From Acinetobacter calcoaceticus DSM 30006 = CIP 81.8 (GTDB lineage: Bacteria; Pseudomonadota; Gammaproteobacteria; Pseudomonadales; Moraxellaceae), in the NCBI RefSeq assembly GCF_000368965.1, contig NZ_KB849780.1, positions 1,426,145-1,490,144 on the forward strand: DNA of 64,000 nt, given 5' to 3'. This document shows, piece after piece, positions 27,904 through 36,933 of this stretch (positions within the stretch are counted from its first letter, which is position 1; each line of letters opens with the position of its first letter). Under the pieces are notes generated by a model. That model did no database searches. It saw nothing but the letters and a program-made list of their open reading frames with translations, and was not told the origin of the DNA. Both the position numbers and the translations under genes were made by a program.

Positions 27904-28773
27904 CTACAACTGCTGACCATACCAAGGAGAAAACTGTTTTTGTAACCAACGTAAAAACAGCTCAAAACTAACTGCGACAATCGCAATCACAATAATGCCC
28001 AGAATCACCGTATCGGTAATTAAGAACTGTGCTGCCGATTGCACCATAAAACCAATACCACGGTCCGCTGCAACCAACTCCGCTGCAACCAATGTTGACC
28101 AACCTACCCCAAGACCAATACGAATACCGGTAATAATATGAGGTAAAGCTGTTGGTAAAATGACATGCCAAAATACTTGTGCCTGACTTGCCCCTAGCGA
28201 CAGTGCAGCACGTTCACGATTAAGCTGATGGCTTAACACACCATGCGCACTACTAATAATGACAGGCGCCAAAATCGAGAAGAAAATCAAAAGTACTTTT
28301 GTGGTTTCACCAATACCAAACCAAATCACGAGTAAGGGCAAATAAGCTAACGGTGGGATTGGACGTAATAATTCAACCAAAGGATCTAAAACTGCACGAA
28401 CCCATTTGTTCAGACCCATCCATAAGCCCAGCGGTACACCAATCACCACGGCAGCAATCAAAGCCAAAAACACACGAGAGATACTGGCTGCCAAGTGTTG
28501 CCACAAAGTAGCCTTCATAAAGCCTTCTTGGCTGACCGATATAAATTTTTGCCATACTGCCTGCGGACTCGGTAAAAACAGTTCGGGTACGACATGCAAA
28601 GCAGTAATGAGGAACCAGAGTACAACCACACTTCCCACACTAATTATGCTGACCGCCAAAGTGCGATGTTTCTCAAAAAATGACGATAAAAATGAAGGAT
28701 TTTCTGTTTGCACATCTGGCTTAAGTTTTAGCCCTGCTTTGTCATATTCGTAGACGTTATCTTTAGTGCTCAT
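27904..28773 (-). CDS. tauC: Taurine/sulfonate ABC transporter permease TauC
   Basis: The 289-residue inner-membrane permease has about six to seven hydrophobic segments after a cytoplasmic N-terminus. The ABC-permease EAA loop is visible as ERAALSLGASQAQVFWHVILPTA. It forms the channel of a taurine importer with the ATPase TauB and the binding protein TauA. Its start overlaps the end of tauB by four bases, and AAGGAGG lies upstream. The tau assignment rather than ssu comes from the adjacent tauD-type dioxygenase gene. Confidence 0.92.
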   Translation of the reverse strand: MSTKDNVYEYDKAGLKLKPDVQTENPSFLSSFFEKHRTLAVSIISVGSVVVLWFLITALHVVPELFLPSPQAVWQKFISVSQEGFMKATLWQHLAASISRVFLALIAAVVIGVPLGLWMGLNKWVRAVLDPLVELLRPIPPLAYLPLLVIWFGIGETTKVLLIFFSILAPVIISSAHGVLSHQLNRERAALSLGASQAQVFWHVILPTALPHIITGIRIGLGVGWSTLVAAELVAADRGIGFMVQSAAQFLITDTVILGIIVIAIVAVSFELFLRWLQKQFSPWYGQQL

Positions 28774-29564
28774 GTGGTTAACGCCTCCTTACCGCTTTGT
28801 TTTTGTGCCCTTAAACTTTCAAATAGCTGTTCTCTAAGCTGAATAAATTGAGGGTCAGATTTAATCGAGCGAATAGACTCACCCTGACGATATCGTTTAG
28901 CAAAATCGAGATGTAAAGTTTCTACAATTTTGCCTGGATGAGCTGTCATCAGAACTAACTGATTGCTGAGCAATAATGCTTCTTCGATGTCATGTGTAAT
29001 TAAAAAGAAGCTTTTATTTTGTTGAATCCATAAATCGAGCACTAACTGCTGCATGTTTTCACGCGTAAAAGCATCGAGTGCTGCAAAAGGTTCATCTAAT
29101 AAAATAAATGGTGCGTCACTAATCAAAGCTCTGGCAATGCCAACACGTTGTTTCATACCACCGGAAAGTTCCCAAATATTGGCTTTTTCAACGTGACTTA
29201 AACCTACAATTTTCAAAATTGCTTTCACTTGCGCTTCGATATCCGCACGCTTTAAACCTTTTAACTGCAAAGCGAAGCCAACATTATCTGCAACATTCAA
29301 CCAAGGAAGTAATGCATGGTCCTGAAACACAACTGCGCGGGTTACATCTGGTCCATTTACCACTTCATGATTTACAAGCACATCGCCTGAACTCGGCTTT
29401 TGAAAACCCGCCAAGATATTAAGCAAAGTTGTTTTGCCACAACCCGACTCACCTAAAATGACAGTTAAAGAACCTTCTTCAATCGTTAGGTTAATGTCTT
29501 GTAAAACTGGCTTTTGCTGTTTAGGAAAAGTCAGATGAATATGTTTGGCTTCTAATACACTCAT
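28770..29564 (-). CDS. tauB: Taurine/sulfonate ABC transporter ATPase TauB
   Basis: The 264-residue nucleotide-binding subunit has the Walker A motif GESGCGKT at residues 38-45. It also has a Q-loop (VVFQDHALLPW), the ABC signature LSGGMKQRVGIARAL, Walker B FILLDEPFAALD and the H-loop histidine in LITHDIEEAL. It energises sulfonate uptake together with the permease encoded immediately downstream (four-base overlap). SD GGAG lies five bases before the ATG. Fully standard for the nitrate/sulfonate/taurine ATPase group. Confidence 0.94.
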   Translation of the reverse strand: MSVLEAKHIHLTFPKQQKPVLQDINLTIEEGSLTVILGESGCGKTTLLNILAGFQKPSSGDVLVNHEVVNGPDVTRAVVFQDHALLPWLNVADNVGFALQLKGLKRADIEAQVKAILKIVGLSHVEKANIWELSGGMKQRVGIARALISDAPFILLDEPFAALDAFTRENMQQLVLDLWIQQNKSFFLITHDIEEALLLSNQLVLMTAHPGKIVETLHLDFAKRYRQGESIRSIKSDPQFIQLREQLFESLRAQKQSGKEALTT

Positions 29565-29573
29565 GACAACTCC

Positions 29574-30596
29574 TTAAGGCTGCAAAAATGAAGAATTCAC
29601 ATTGCCTTTATAATCGGCTTTCAGTTGATCGACTTTACCCTGACCTTTTAAGAACTTCGCTGTATCAAAAATATTTTGTGCAAACTCGCCATCTAAGGTT
29701 TGTTTTTGCTGAGCGTGGTCAAGGTAAATATTTCCACTTAATAAAAGCGGGATATCTTTTGGATCAGAACCTGTTAACTGAGCAATTTTCTCAACGTTAT
29801 CGGCATTTTTAACGTAAGCAGCTGGGTCTTGGTTATATTTTTCTAATTGCTCCAGTGTGGTTTTAACAAAAGATTTTAGGAAATCAGGATTTTTCTCTGC
29901 AAAGTCTTTACGTACAACCCATAAATCATAAGTTGGAGCGCCCCATTCACCTACTTGTTTTGAGTCGGTTAAAACCGTGCCAGATGCTTTGGCTTTACTT
30001 AAAGCAGGTTCCCATACATAGGCAGCATCAATATCACCACGTTCCCACGCCGCTGAAATTTCAGGTGGACGCAAGTTAATAATTTTTACTTTGTCTTCTG
30101 GAATGTTCCAATGTTTAAGCGCAGACAATAGGCTGTAATGCGTAGTTGAAACAAAAGGTACTGCGATGGTTTTACCAATTAAATCTTGAGGGGTTTTAAT
30201 GCCTGATTTATTACTTACTACCAATGCTTCAGATGCACCAAGTTTTGAAGTAATTAAAAATACTTCAATCGGTAAATCACGGCTTGCCGCAGCTGCAAGT
30301 GGGCTTGAGCCAATATTACCAAGCACAACATCACCTGAAGCCAGAGCGTTTACAACGTCTGAGCCGGCATCAAATTTTTTCCATTGAATGGTACGTTGAC
30401 TATGCTTTTCATATTCCCCATTGGCCTGTGCCACTTTGCTTGGGTCAACCCCAGTTTGATAAGCAATGATGACTGGATTGCTGTCGCGAACTGAAGCACT
30501 TGTATTATTGTCTTTCTTATTTTGCCATACGATAAATGCAACAATTGCTACAACCACAATTGCCGTGATAATCAACGGTTTGGTCTTTGTACTCAT
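29574..30596 (-). CDS. tauA: Taurine/sulfonate-binding protein TauA
   Basis: This 340-residue substrate-binding protein delivers taurine or another sulfonate to TauBC. It begins with KTKPLIITAIVVVAIVAFIVW, a strongly hydrophobic segment that lacks an obvious cleavage site, so it may stay anchored in the inner membrane. The binding fold includes VIIAYQTGVDPSK, LGNIGSSPLAAA and IDAAYVWEPALSKAK, the last being typical of TauA. The ATG at 30596 is preferred to a TTG six codons earlier. It is the first gene of the operon; no dedicated regulator gene accompanies it. Confidence 0.9.
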   Translation of the reverse strand: MSTKTKPLIITAIVVVAIVAFIVWQNKKDNNTSASVRDSNPVIIAYQTGVDPSKVAQANGEYEKHSQRTIQWKKFDAGSDVVNALASGDVVLGNIGSSPLAAAASRDLPIEVFLITSKLGASEALVVSNKSGIKTPQDLIGKTIAVPFVSTTHYSLLSALKHWNIPEDKVKIINLRPPEISAAWERGDIDAAYVWEPALSKAKASGTVLTDSKQVGEWGAPTYDLWVVRKDFAEKNPDFLKSFVKTTLEQLEKYNQDPAAYVKNADNVEKIAQLTGSDPKDIPLLLSGNIYLDHAQQKQTLDGEFAQNIFDTAKFLKGQGKVDQLKADYKGNVNSSFLQP

Positions 30597-31055
30597 AATT
30601 TCATGATCTTTCAATAATATAAGCCCATGGTATGCAGCCGCCTTTATAATGAAAAATAAAAAAATATGAGTTGCTTATCAGGTTTTTATAAATAACTTTT
30701 CCTTATAAGTTTTTATCTTTTGGTAAAAAGAAAATATCAAACAACCTTACAGGTTAGAGGTAAAATTAAAATACTTATATATCAATAATTAAAAACGATA
30801 TTCAAAAAATACATGATGATGAACACCTGACATACATCCTCTAATTATTTTATCCTACTCATTTCATCATTTTTGTTTTTGCTTATCGCAACCAGAGTTT
30901 TGTATCTAATTAATTTTCATTCTTTTATATAAAGTACAGATTTTATTATCTTTTTATCTTTAATCTTCTGCAAATATTGAGATTTGGACAAATCTTTTTC
31001 TGGTTTATACATGAGGCAAATTTAATTTTTATTTTTTAAGAGGAGAAAGAATCTT
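30597..31055. other. Divergent promoter region between tauA and the porin gene
   Basis: About 460 AT-rich bases with no gene. They must contain the promoters for tauABCD (minus) and the porin (plus). I see no clear dyad or known operator. SD AGGAG at 31040-31044 serves the porin. Confidence 0.5.
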
Positions 31056-32240
31056 TTGTTTAAACATCCCACAACTTTCAAAAAAATATTTATCGCGACA
31101 ACTTTAATTACATTCAGCCTCTCAAGTCATGCAGCCCTTACCTTTGGTAATGCTGAAGAAGGCCAACTTAAAGTGAGTGGTACTGTTCGGGCTAAATATG
31201 TTTATGATTTTGACTCTGAACCTTCTACGAGTAAATTTTCCTTTAACGACGCAGTATTATGGTTAGATTACAACTCCCCGAAATGGATTGGCCGTTTAGA
31301 TTATCGGGTTTATGAATATTACGGGCGTTTAGGCGATGCCAATTGGCTAACCGATGCATGGATGGGCTATAAAATTAATGACAACAGTAAAATTATTGCT
31401 GGCTTAAACCCCGTTCCTTTTGGGTTGGGTCGCTTTTGGGGAAATACTTATTACTTAGGGATTGCCAATAGTGCAGGTTGGGAAGATGTGCATAACCTTG
31501 GGGTGAAATATGACTTCAATGATGGAATCAATGAAGCACAACTCGCCTTTTACCCGACCGATGGTGGTACCTATAGAGGTAAAAGCAAAGACTCAAGTCG
31601 ATTTAGTATCAACCCTGTCAATGCGGATGACTCTGTACCGCAAGGCACCAATACCAAAGAAAAGAACTCCATTGTTGTTCGCGGTGCTCATACCTTTAAA
31701 AATGTTCTAGGCCAAGAAAATTTCTCTACCCAACTTGGTGCCTCTGCATGGTATTCCACCATTGAAAACAAACGTTCAGGACAAGATGGCGATCGCCAAG
31801 TATATTCAGTTTTTAGCAATACCAATTATAACCAATGGAATTTGCAGCTTTTAGCTGGTTATCAAGACATTGATAATGCCGACACCCAATATAAAGATCA
31901 TCTGACTCTAGGCGGTTTCGATTATTCATTTAACTCTGCAACCAAAGGTCAGATTTATTCAGCCGAACTCAGCTATTTATTTCCTCAGCAGTTTGGCCCA
32001 ATTACCTCTGTTCGTCCTTACCTAAACTATAGTTCTTATCGAAAAGAACAAGATGGCTTTAAAGATTCAACCCGTTTTATACCCGGCATTGCGTTTAATT
32101 ATCAAAAATTAACAGTACAAGCCGAGTTGCTGATGGGCAAACATGACCCATACTTAGGAGATAGTGAAGGTCTGGCAGCCGGTGGAACTAACGATAAATG
32201 GAATAAAAAAGCGTTTGTGATTTTTGCTTATTATTTCTAA
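31056..32240 (+). CDS. Outer-membrane porin-like beta-barrel protein
   Basis: The 394-residue protein has a signal peptide (residues 1-27, ending SSHA) and then alternating amphipathic strands rich in Tyr, Trp and Gly (LKVSGTVRAKYVYDF, NDAVLWLDYN, GRLDYRVYEYYG). It ends in FVIFAYYF, with the terminal aromatic residue typical of outer-membrane barrels. The start codon is TTG, supported by AGGAG 11 bases upstream; no early ATG is available. It is divergent from tauA, which suggests it lets sulfonates or related compounds cross the outer membrane. That substrate is inferred only from position. Confidence 0.75.
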   Translation: MFKHPTTFKKIFIATTLITFSLSSHAALTFGNAEEGQLKVSGTVRAKYVYDFDSEPSTSKFSFNDAVLWLDYNSPKWIGRLDYRVYEYYGRLGDANWLTDAWMGYKINDNSKIIAGLNPVPFGLGRFWGNTYYLGIANSAGWEDVHNLGVKYDFNDGINEAQLAFYPTDGGTYRGKSKDSSRFSINPVNADDSVPQGTNTKEKNSIVVRGAHTFKNVLGQENFSTQLGASAWYSTIENKRSGQDGDRQVYSVFSNTNYNQWNLQLLAGYQDIDNADTQYKDHLTLGGFDYSFNSATKGQIYSAELSYLFPQQFGPITSVRPYLNYSSYRKEQDGFKDSTRFIPGIAFNYQKLTVQAELLMGKHDPYLGDSEGLAAGGTNDKWNKKAFVIFAYYF

Positions 32241-32245
32241 CCCAC

Positions 32246-32279
32246 AAAATAAAGGCCAACACATGTTGGCCTTTATTTT
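32246..32279. terminator. Bidirectional terminator between the porin and MFS genes
   Basis: A near-continuous 34-base dyad (32246-32261 with 32264-32279), with GGCC core and A/T flanks, lies between convergent genes. Confidence 0.85.
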
Positions 32280-32300
32280 TATCTAAAGATTTAGATGTAA

Positions 32301-33767
32301 CTAATCAATTACAGGTGAATTATTGAGTGGAAGTTCTGGACTGTTCTCATCAATCACATCGACATCTTGGGCAGTAGGCTCAAACTTAATCAGTAATCCA
32401 ATCACAATTAAAGGAATAAATGCAAAGATAGAAATAATCAGATAAACATCCGTTTTATAACCCGCCATCCAAATTGGCAACACAAACAAAGCAATTGCTT
32501 GAGCGACACCTGTTACTGCACGGTTAAAGCCGACCCCTACGCCACGAATCGAAGCTGGATAAGCCATGGTTGGATAGACCATCATTTGCGCACCCGGTCC
32601 AAAACCTTCAGCAAAAAGCCACAAACCGAGCATGCCAATGGCGGTGTAGAGTAAAAAGCTATTGCCCGGTTCACCAATTAATGCCAATGCAATGAGGGCA
32701 ATAAACTGAAGTAAAAAACCTGTGAGAAGCACATGACGAGATTTGAATCTGCTGGCAACAAATACGCCTAATAGCCCACCCGTAAATGCAAACAGTAAAT
32801 TTAGTCCGAGCGTTGTAGTAATGGTCGTCAAAACATCTGTATGAAAGAACCGTGTCAAAATCGAAGGTAAAAAGAATGCAATGGTGGTGTACTGAAATGC
32901 CACAGAAATATGAATCACAATTGCCACTATGGTTCTTGGCAAATAGGTTTTATTGAATAAAACCGCAAATCCTTCACGCTTTTTCTTTTCAGCCGTTCTT
33001 TCTACTTTTTCGACTGTGGCGACTGCATTAATTGCATAAGACTCTTGTAAAACTTTAGCTGCCCCTTTTAAATCGCCTTGGTTTGCAAGCCAGATTGGTG
33101 ATTCAGTTAAATATTTACCGCGAATAAAAATAATGAGTAACGCTGGCACTGCTCCAAAAATTAAAGATGCTCGCCATAACCAATTGCTATGCTCAGGTGG
33201 TAAAAGAAAATAAAGCGCCAGAACTAGACCAAAACAGACAGAAGAAGCGGCATACCACATTGGGCACCATGCCGCTAAACGGGCAGCTTTATTACTACTT
33301 CCGTTAAACTTGGAAAATTCAGATAAGTAGGACATTGCCACAGGCAAATCGATCCCCACACTAATTCCCATAATAAATCTGGCTAAAATTAAAACCCAAA
33401 CATTTGGTGCAAAGCCTGCGACAATTGCCGCAATGACAAAGAGCACCATGTCAGCCATAAACACTCGATAACGGCCAATTTTATCAGTTAGCCAACCTCC
33501 AATTAAATTACCAACAATGGTTCCACAGACAATTGCTGAAGCCACCACACCCGTCATAACGGGACTTAAAGAAAACTCTGAGATGACTTGCTCAATACCG
33601 AATGAAAGTGTCGTTAAATCATAAGCATCAATAAACACACCAATGAGTGCCAACCAAATGACTTTATTAGACTTGCCCTTCCCTGCAAATTTAGAAATTA
33701 ATTGTGAAACATCATCGGGAGATTTAATTTCATAACGATGGTTATGATCGAGTTCTTGGGTGCTCAC
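32301..33767 (-). CDS. MFS transporter, sugar-porter-like
   Basis: The 488-residue inner-membrane carrier has about 12 hydrophobic segments. The MFS loop 2-3 motif is visible as GGWLTDKIGRYRVFM, and a second copy occurs between helices 8 and 9. A long hydrophilic loop around residues 225-260 separates the two halves. It starts at GTG with AGGA upstream. It lies in an organosulfur neighbourhood (tau genes on one side, DszA/DszC-type monooxygenases on the other), so an organic sulfur compound or a degradation product is a reasonable substrate guess. The sequence alone shows only the transporter family. Confidence 0.82.
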   Translation of the reverse strand: MSTQELDHNHRYEIKSPDDVSQLISKFAGKGKSNKVIWLALIGVFIDAYDLTTLSFGIEQVISEFSLSPVMTGVVASAIVCGTIVGNLIGGWLTDKIGRYRVFMADMVLFVIAAIVAGFAPNVWVLILARFIMGISVGIDLPVAMSYLSEFSKFNGSSNKAARLAAWCPMWYAASSVCFGLVLALYFLLPPEHSNWLWRASLIFGAVPALLIIFIRGKYLTESPIWLANQGDLKGAAKVLQESYAINAVATVEKVERTAEKKKREGFAVLFNKTYLPRTIVAIVIHISVAFQYTTIAFFLPSILTRFFHTDVLTTITTTLGLNLLFAFTGGLLGVFVASRFKSRHVLLTGFLLQFIALIALALIGEPGNSFLLYTAIGMLGLWLFAEGFGPGAQMMVYPTMAYPASIRGVGVGFNRAVTGVAQAIALFVLPIWMAGYKTDVYLIISIFAFIPLIVIGLLIKFEPTAQDVDVIDENSPELPLNNSPVID

Positions 33768-33909
33768 TTAATAATTCCTGTATTTTAATCACAGAAACAA
33801 AATAATGATTATTCACATAATACAAAAACAAATTAATCTGATGTTTTAATCTGAATTATAGAATTATATTTTCATTATTAACTCAGCAGTAAAATCGATA
33901 TAAAAGACA

Positions 33910-33942
33910 AAATAAAAGCTGGTATTTAACCAGCCTTTATTT
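33910..33942 (-). terminator. Terminator after the flavin monooxygenase gene
   Basis: A 14-bp stem with one mismatch (33910-33923 with 33929-33942) is followed on the minus strand by TTTTATTTT-like sequence. Confidence 0.75.
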
Positions 33943-33959
33943 AAGTGCTATTTACAACA

Positions 33960-35351
33960 TTAACTCGCCTCAGCAAGTTTTAATTCTTTTAGATTGCGAT
34001 ATTTAGCACCGCGGTGATTTTTAGGCAAATATGGCCCAGCACCAAATAATTTTTCTCTTAATGTTCCTTGCGCATATGAGGTTTGATATACCCCACGTTT
34101 TTGCAACTCTGGAACAATAAACTCAACTACGTCTGCAAAGGTTTGATGAGCCAAAATATAGGCAAGATTAAAGCCATCAACATCGGTATCTTCAACCCAT
34201 TGCTGTAAAGCATCGGAAACTGTTTCTGCCGAACCCACCAATACTGGACCATTACCACCTAAGCTGTTCCAGTTTGCAATTTCTTCAATCGTCCATACAC
34301 GCTCTGGATCTGCATTTACATAAGAATCTAATAAAGATTGAATCGCATTGGTTTGAATATATTCAACTTTGTCAGTTGGTTGATATTGTGAAAAATCGAC
34401 ACCAGACCAGCCAGACAGCAATGTTAAAGCGCCATCATAGCTGCCATAGCTTTGATATTCTTTAAACTTGGCCTGAGCTTTTGCATCGGTTTCATCGGTT
34501 ACAATAGACAAGAGCGCATAAATTTTAACTGAGTACGGGTCTCGACCTTCTTGAACCAGTTTTTGGCGAATGCCTTGCACGACTTTTTTAGTGGCAATTT
34601 TAGACGGCGCTGCAATGAATACGCATTCGGCATTTTGGCTGGCAAACTTCTGCCCGCGTGAGGAAGCACCTGCTTGATAAAGTACAGGCGTCCGCTGTGG
34701 TGATGGCTCACAAATATGGATGCCCGGTACAGTAAAGTATTTACCTTCATGCTGAATAGGATGTACTTTTTTATGGTCAGCAAAGATACCGCTTTCACGG
34801 TCACGCAGTACCGAACCTTCTTCCCAAGAACCTTCCCAAAGTTTATAAAGAACTTCTAAATACTCATCAGCAATATCATAACGATTATCATGATTGACCT
34901 GAGTTTTTAGACCTAAGTTTTTTGAACCACTTTCCAAATAAGAAGTCACGATATTCCATCCAACCCGCCCTTTGGTTAAATGGTCTAGGGTACTAATACG
35001 TCTAGCAAAAGGATAAGGATGCTCAAAGGAAATAGAAGTCGTGACGCCAAAGCCCAAGTGCTTTGTGACTGCCGCCATGGCTGGCACAATCTGCAAAGGA
35101 TCATTGACCGGAACCTGCACTGCGCCTGTTAAGGCATGTTCAGCACTCTGATGGTAAACATCATAAATCCCCAACACATCTGCAATAAAAATACCGTCAA
35201 AAAAACCACGTTCCAAAATTTGTGCTAAATCTGTCCAATATTCTAAATCTTTATATTCAACAGATCGATCTTGAGGATGTCGCCATAATCCGGGAGATTG
35301 ATGTGCAATACAATTCATTTCAAAAGCATTAAAACTAATCTTCTTAGTCAT
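33960..35351 (-). CDS. Flavin-dependent monooxygenase, NtaA/SnaA/DszA family
   Basis: The 463-residue protein is a bacterial-luciferase-like (LLM) monooxygenase that uses reduced FMN supplied by a separate reductase. Typical segments are FFDGIFIADVLG, GFGVTTSISFEHPYPFARR with LDHLTKGRVGWNIVTS, and PVLYQAGASSRGQKFA. The subgroup oxidises sulfones, nitrilotriacetate or dimethyl sulfide. Its partner here is an acyl-CoA-dehydrogenase-like DszC/SfnC protein, which points to a sulfur substrate. No flavin reductase gene is adjacent, so one must come from elsewhere. The exact substrate is unknown. Confidence 0.85.
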   Translation of the reverse strand: MTKKISFNAFEMNCIAHQSPGLWRHPQDRSVEYKDLEYWTDLAQILERGFFDGIFIADVLGIYDVYHQSAEHALTGAVQVPVNDPLQIVPAMAAVTKHLGFGVTTSISFEHPYPFARRISTLDHLTKGRVGWNIVTSYLESGSKNLGLKTQVNHDNRYDIADEYLEVLYKLWEGSWEEGSVLRDRESGIFADHKKVHPIQHEGKYFTVPGIHICEPSPQRTPVLYQAGASSRGQKFASQNAECVFIAAPSKIATKKVVQGIRQKLVQEGRDPYSVKIYALLSIVTDETDAKAQAKFKEYQSYGSYDGALTLLSGWSGVDFSQYQPTDKVEYIQTNAIQSLLDSYVNADPERVWTIEEIANWNSLGGNGPVLVGSAETVSDALQQWVEDTDVDGFNLAYILAHQTFADVVEFIVPELQKRGVYQTSYAQGTLREKLFGAGPYLPKNHRGAKYRNLKELKLAEAS

Positions 35352-35476
35352 AAAATATCAACCAACATTTTAATTACTTTTATACTAAAGCAATTTTTAT
35401 CTATTCTTTATAATATAAACCCCAAACAAAATATGATTTTATTCTAATAGATTTTTATAGTTTATTTTAAAAAACA

Positions 35477-35507
35477 ATATTAAGCTACTAAAATAGCAGC
35501 TTAATAT
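35477..35507 (-). terminator. Probable terminator after the DszC/SfnC-like gene
   Basis: A 10-bp stem (35477-35486 with 35498-35507) is followed on the minus strand by TGTTTTTT. Confidence 0.65.
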
Positions 35508-35520
35508 CTAAACTTTAAAA

Positions 35521-36816
35521 TTATTGTTTAGCAACGTTACCAATTCGCCACTGATAAGGCGGTAATGTTCCATTCACACTAAAATCACCCACAATTCGAT
35601 TTTTAAACACTCTTGGGTTGTGTGAAGATAAGGTTCGTACATTTCGCCAGTATCGATCTAGACTTAAATCTTTGTCTGTCGCTGAAGCACCTAATGCATC
35701 AAATAGAATTGTAGAAGCATTTAAAATTAAATCGGTAATAACTGTTTGAGACTGTGCACTTTCAAGTTCGGCAAGCGCATTTTGTTCTTCTTCAAGCTGC
35801 TCATTATTTTGAAATGCTGCCAAGTAAGCGCGCTGTAAGCTGCGTGCAACTTTTTCAACAATCGCCCCTGCACTGTAAGCAGCGCCACGGATTTGTCCCA
35901 CTACTTGTAAAATTTGTGGGTCCTGTTTTACAAATTGGGCATTCGCATGAGTATAGTTTCGGGTACGTTTAGCCACCGCTTGGGAAACCTCATATGTCGC
36001 AGCACGCCCTAAACCAGTAATGATTGCCAGTTGCACAAGTTGATAATAAGCAGCTGAATATTTAAAACGGTCATCATCAGGTAAGATTTCGGTTTCATTA
36101 ACCAGTACGTCATGGAAATATGCCGTGCCACTTGCGGTGAGTTGCTGACCAAAGCCATTCCAGTCATCAACAATTTCAACGCCTTCATCTTCACGGCGGA
36201 CAACAACTGAGCCAGACTCCCCATTTAAATCTGTTACACCAACGTCAACCCAGTCCGCATATAGGCTACCTGTGGTGTAGTATTTTTGACCTTTAAGGCG
36301 AATTTTTCCGTCAGCATCCCGATATAAATGAGTTTCGAATTGATCGATTGACTCTTTCCCACCTTCAGACCAAGCACTGCCAACCGTTTCACCATTTGCA
36401 ATACGACTTAGCCAGCGCTGTTGGAACGCTTTATCTTTGCTGACCAACACATCTTCAGTAAAACCAAAGTGCACACGCAACGCTTGCGGTAAATTTGAGT
36501 CGGCTTCTGCAAGTTCAATTAACAATGCAAATAGTTCTGGAATAGTTGCCTCAAAGCCACCATGTACTTTAGGAAGTCGTAACCGTGTAAAACCAATATC
36601 TTTGAGCCACTGAAGTTGTTCATACGGCAAAATATGCTGTTGCTCACGGATTAAAGCCCCTTCTTTAATACGGGCAAAAGTTGGTCTGAAATTTTTTGCC
36701 AATTCATCATAACGTTCAGAAGGCCCTTCACCCCATACCCGAGAAATGATTGAGGCCTGACTAAGTGCAGCGTGAGTTAGTGAACCGAGATGATGCTCAA
36801 AATTTAGATTTGTCAT
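35521..36816 (-). CDS. Acyl-CoA dehydrogenase-like flavoprotein (SfnC/DszC group)
   Basis: The 431-residue protein has the acyl-CoA-dehydrogenase fold. Its helical N-terminus contains LKDIGFTRLRLPKVHGG, a beta domain contains GSAWSEGGKE and LKGQKYYTTGSLYADWV, and a C-terminal helical bundle contains SLDRYWRNVRTLSSHNP. In the DszC/SfnC group this fold acts as a flavin monooxygenase rather than a dehydrogenase, and it is repeatedly found in sulfone and sulfur-starvation loci. It lies upstream of, and in the same direction as, the LLM monooxygenase, separated by a likely terminator, so the two are probably separate transcripts under shared regulation. Confidence 0.82.
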   Translation of the reverse strand: MTNLNFEHHLGSLTHAALSQASIISRVWGEGPSERYDELAKNFRPTFARIKEGALIREQQHILPYEQLQWLKDIGFTRLRLPKVHGGFEATIPELFALLIELAEADSNLPQALRVHFGFTEDVLVSKDKAFQQRWLSRIANGETVGSAWSEGGKESIDQFETHLYRDADGKIRLKGQKYYTTGSLYADWVDVGVTDLNGESGSVVVRREDEGVEIVDDWNGFGQQLTASGTAYFHDVLVNETEILPDDDRFKYSAAYYQLVQLAIITGLGRAATYEVSQAVAKRTRNYTHANAQFVKQDPQILQVVGQIRGAAYSAGAIVEKVARSLQRAYLAAFQNNEQLEEEQNALAELESAQSQTVITDLILNASTILFDALGASATDKDLSLDRYWRNVRTLSSHNPRVFKNRIVGDFSVNGTLPPYQWRIGNVAKQ

Positions 36817-36933
36817 TTATGTAAAACCAATATTGCTTTGCTTTTACCATAAAATATTTATTTCACATGAAAACGATTATTTTTTTATAACAGTATTCAT
36901 TCTTCATATAACGCCAGAAAATGCCTACCAACA

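Noticed and set aside
28373..28753. Frames overlapping tauC in other phases and on the opposite strand
   Set aside because: tauC is a clear permease gene; the overlapping frames lack start signals and motifs.
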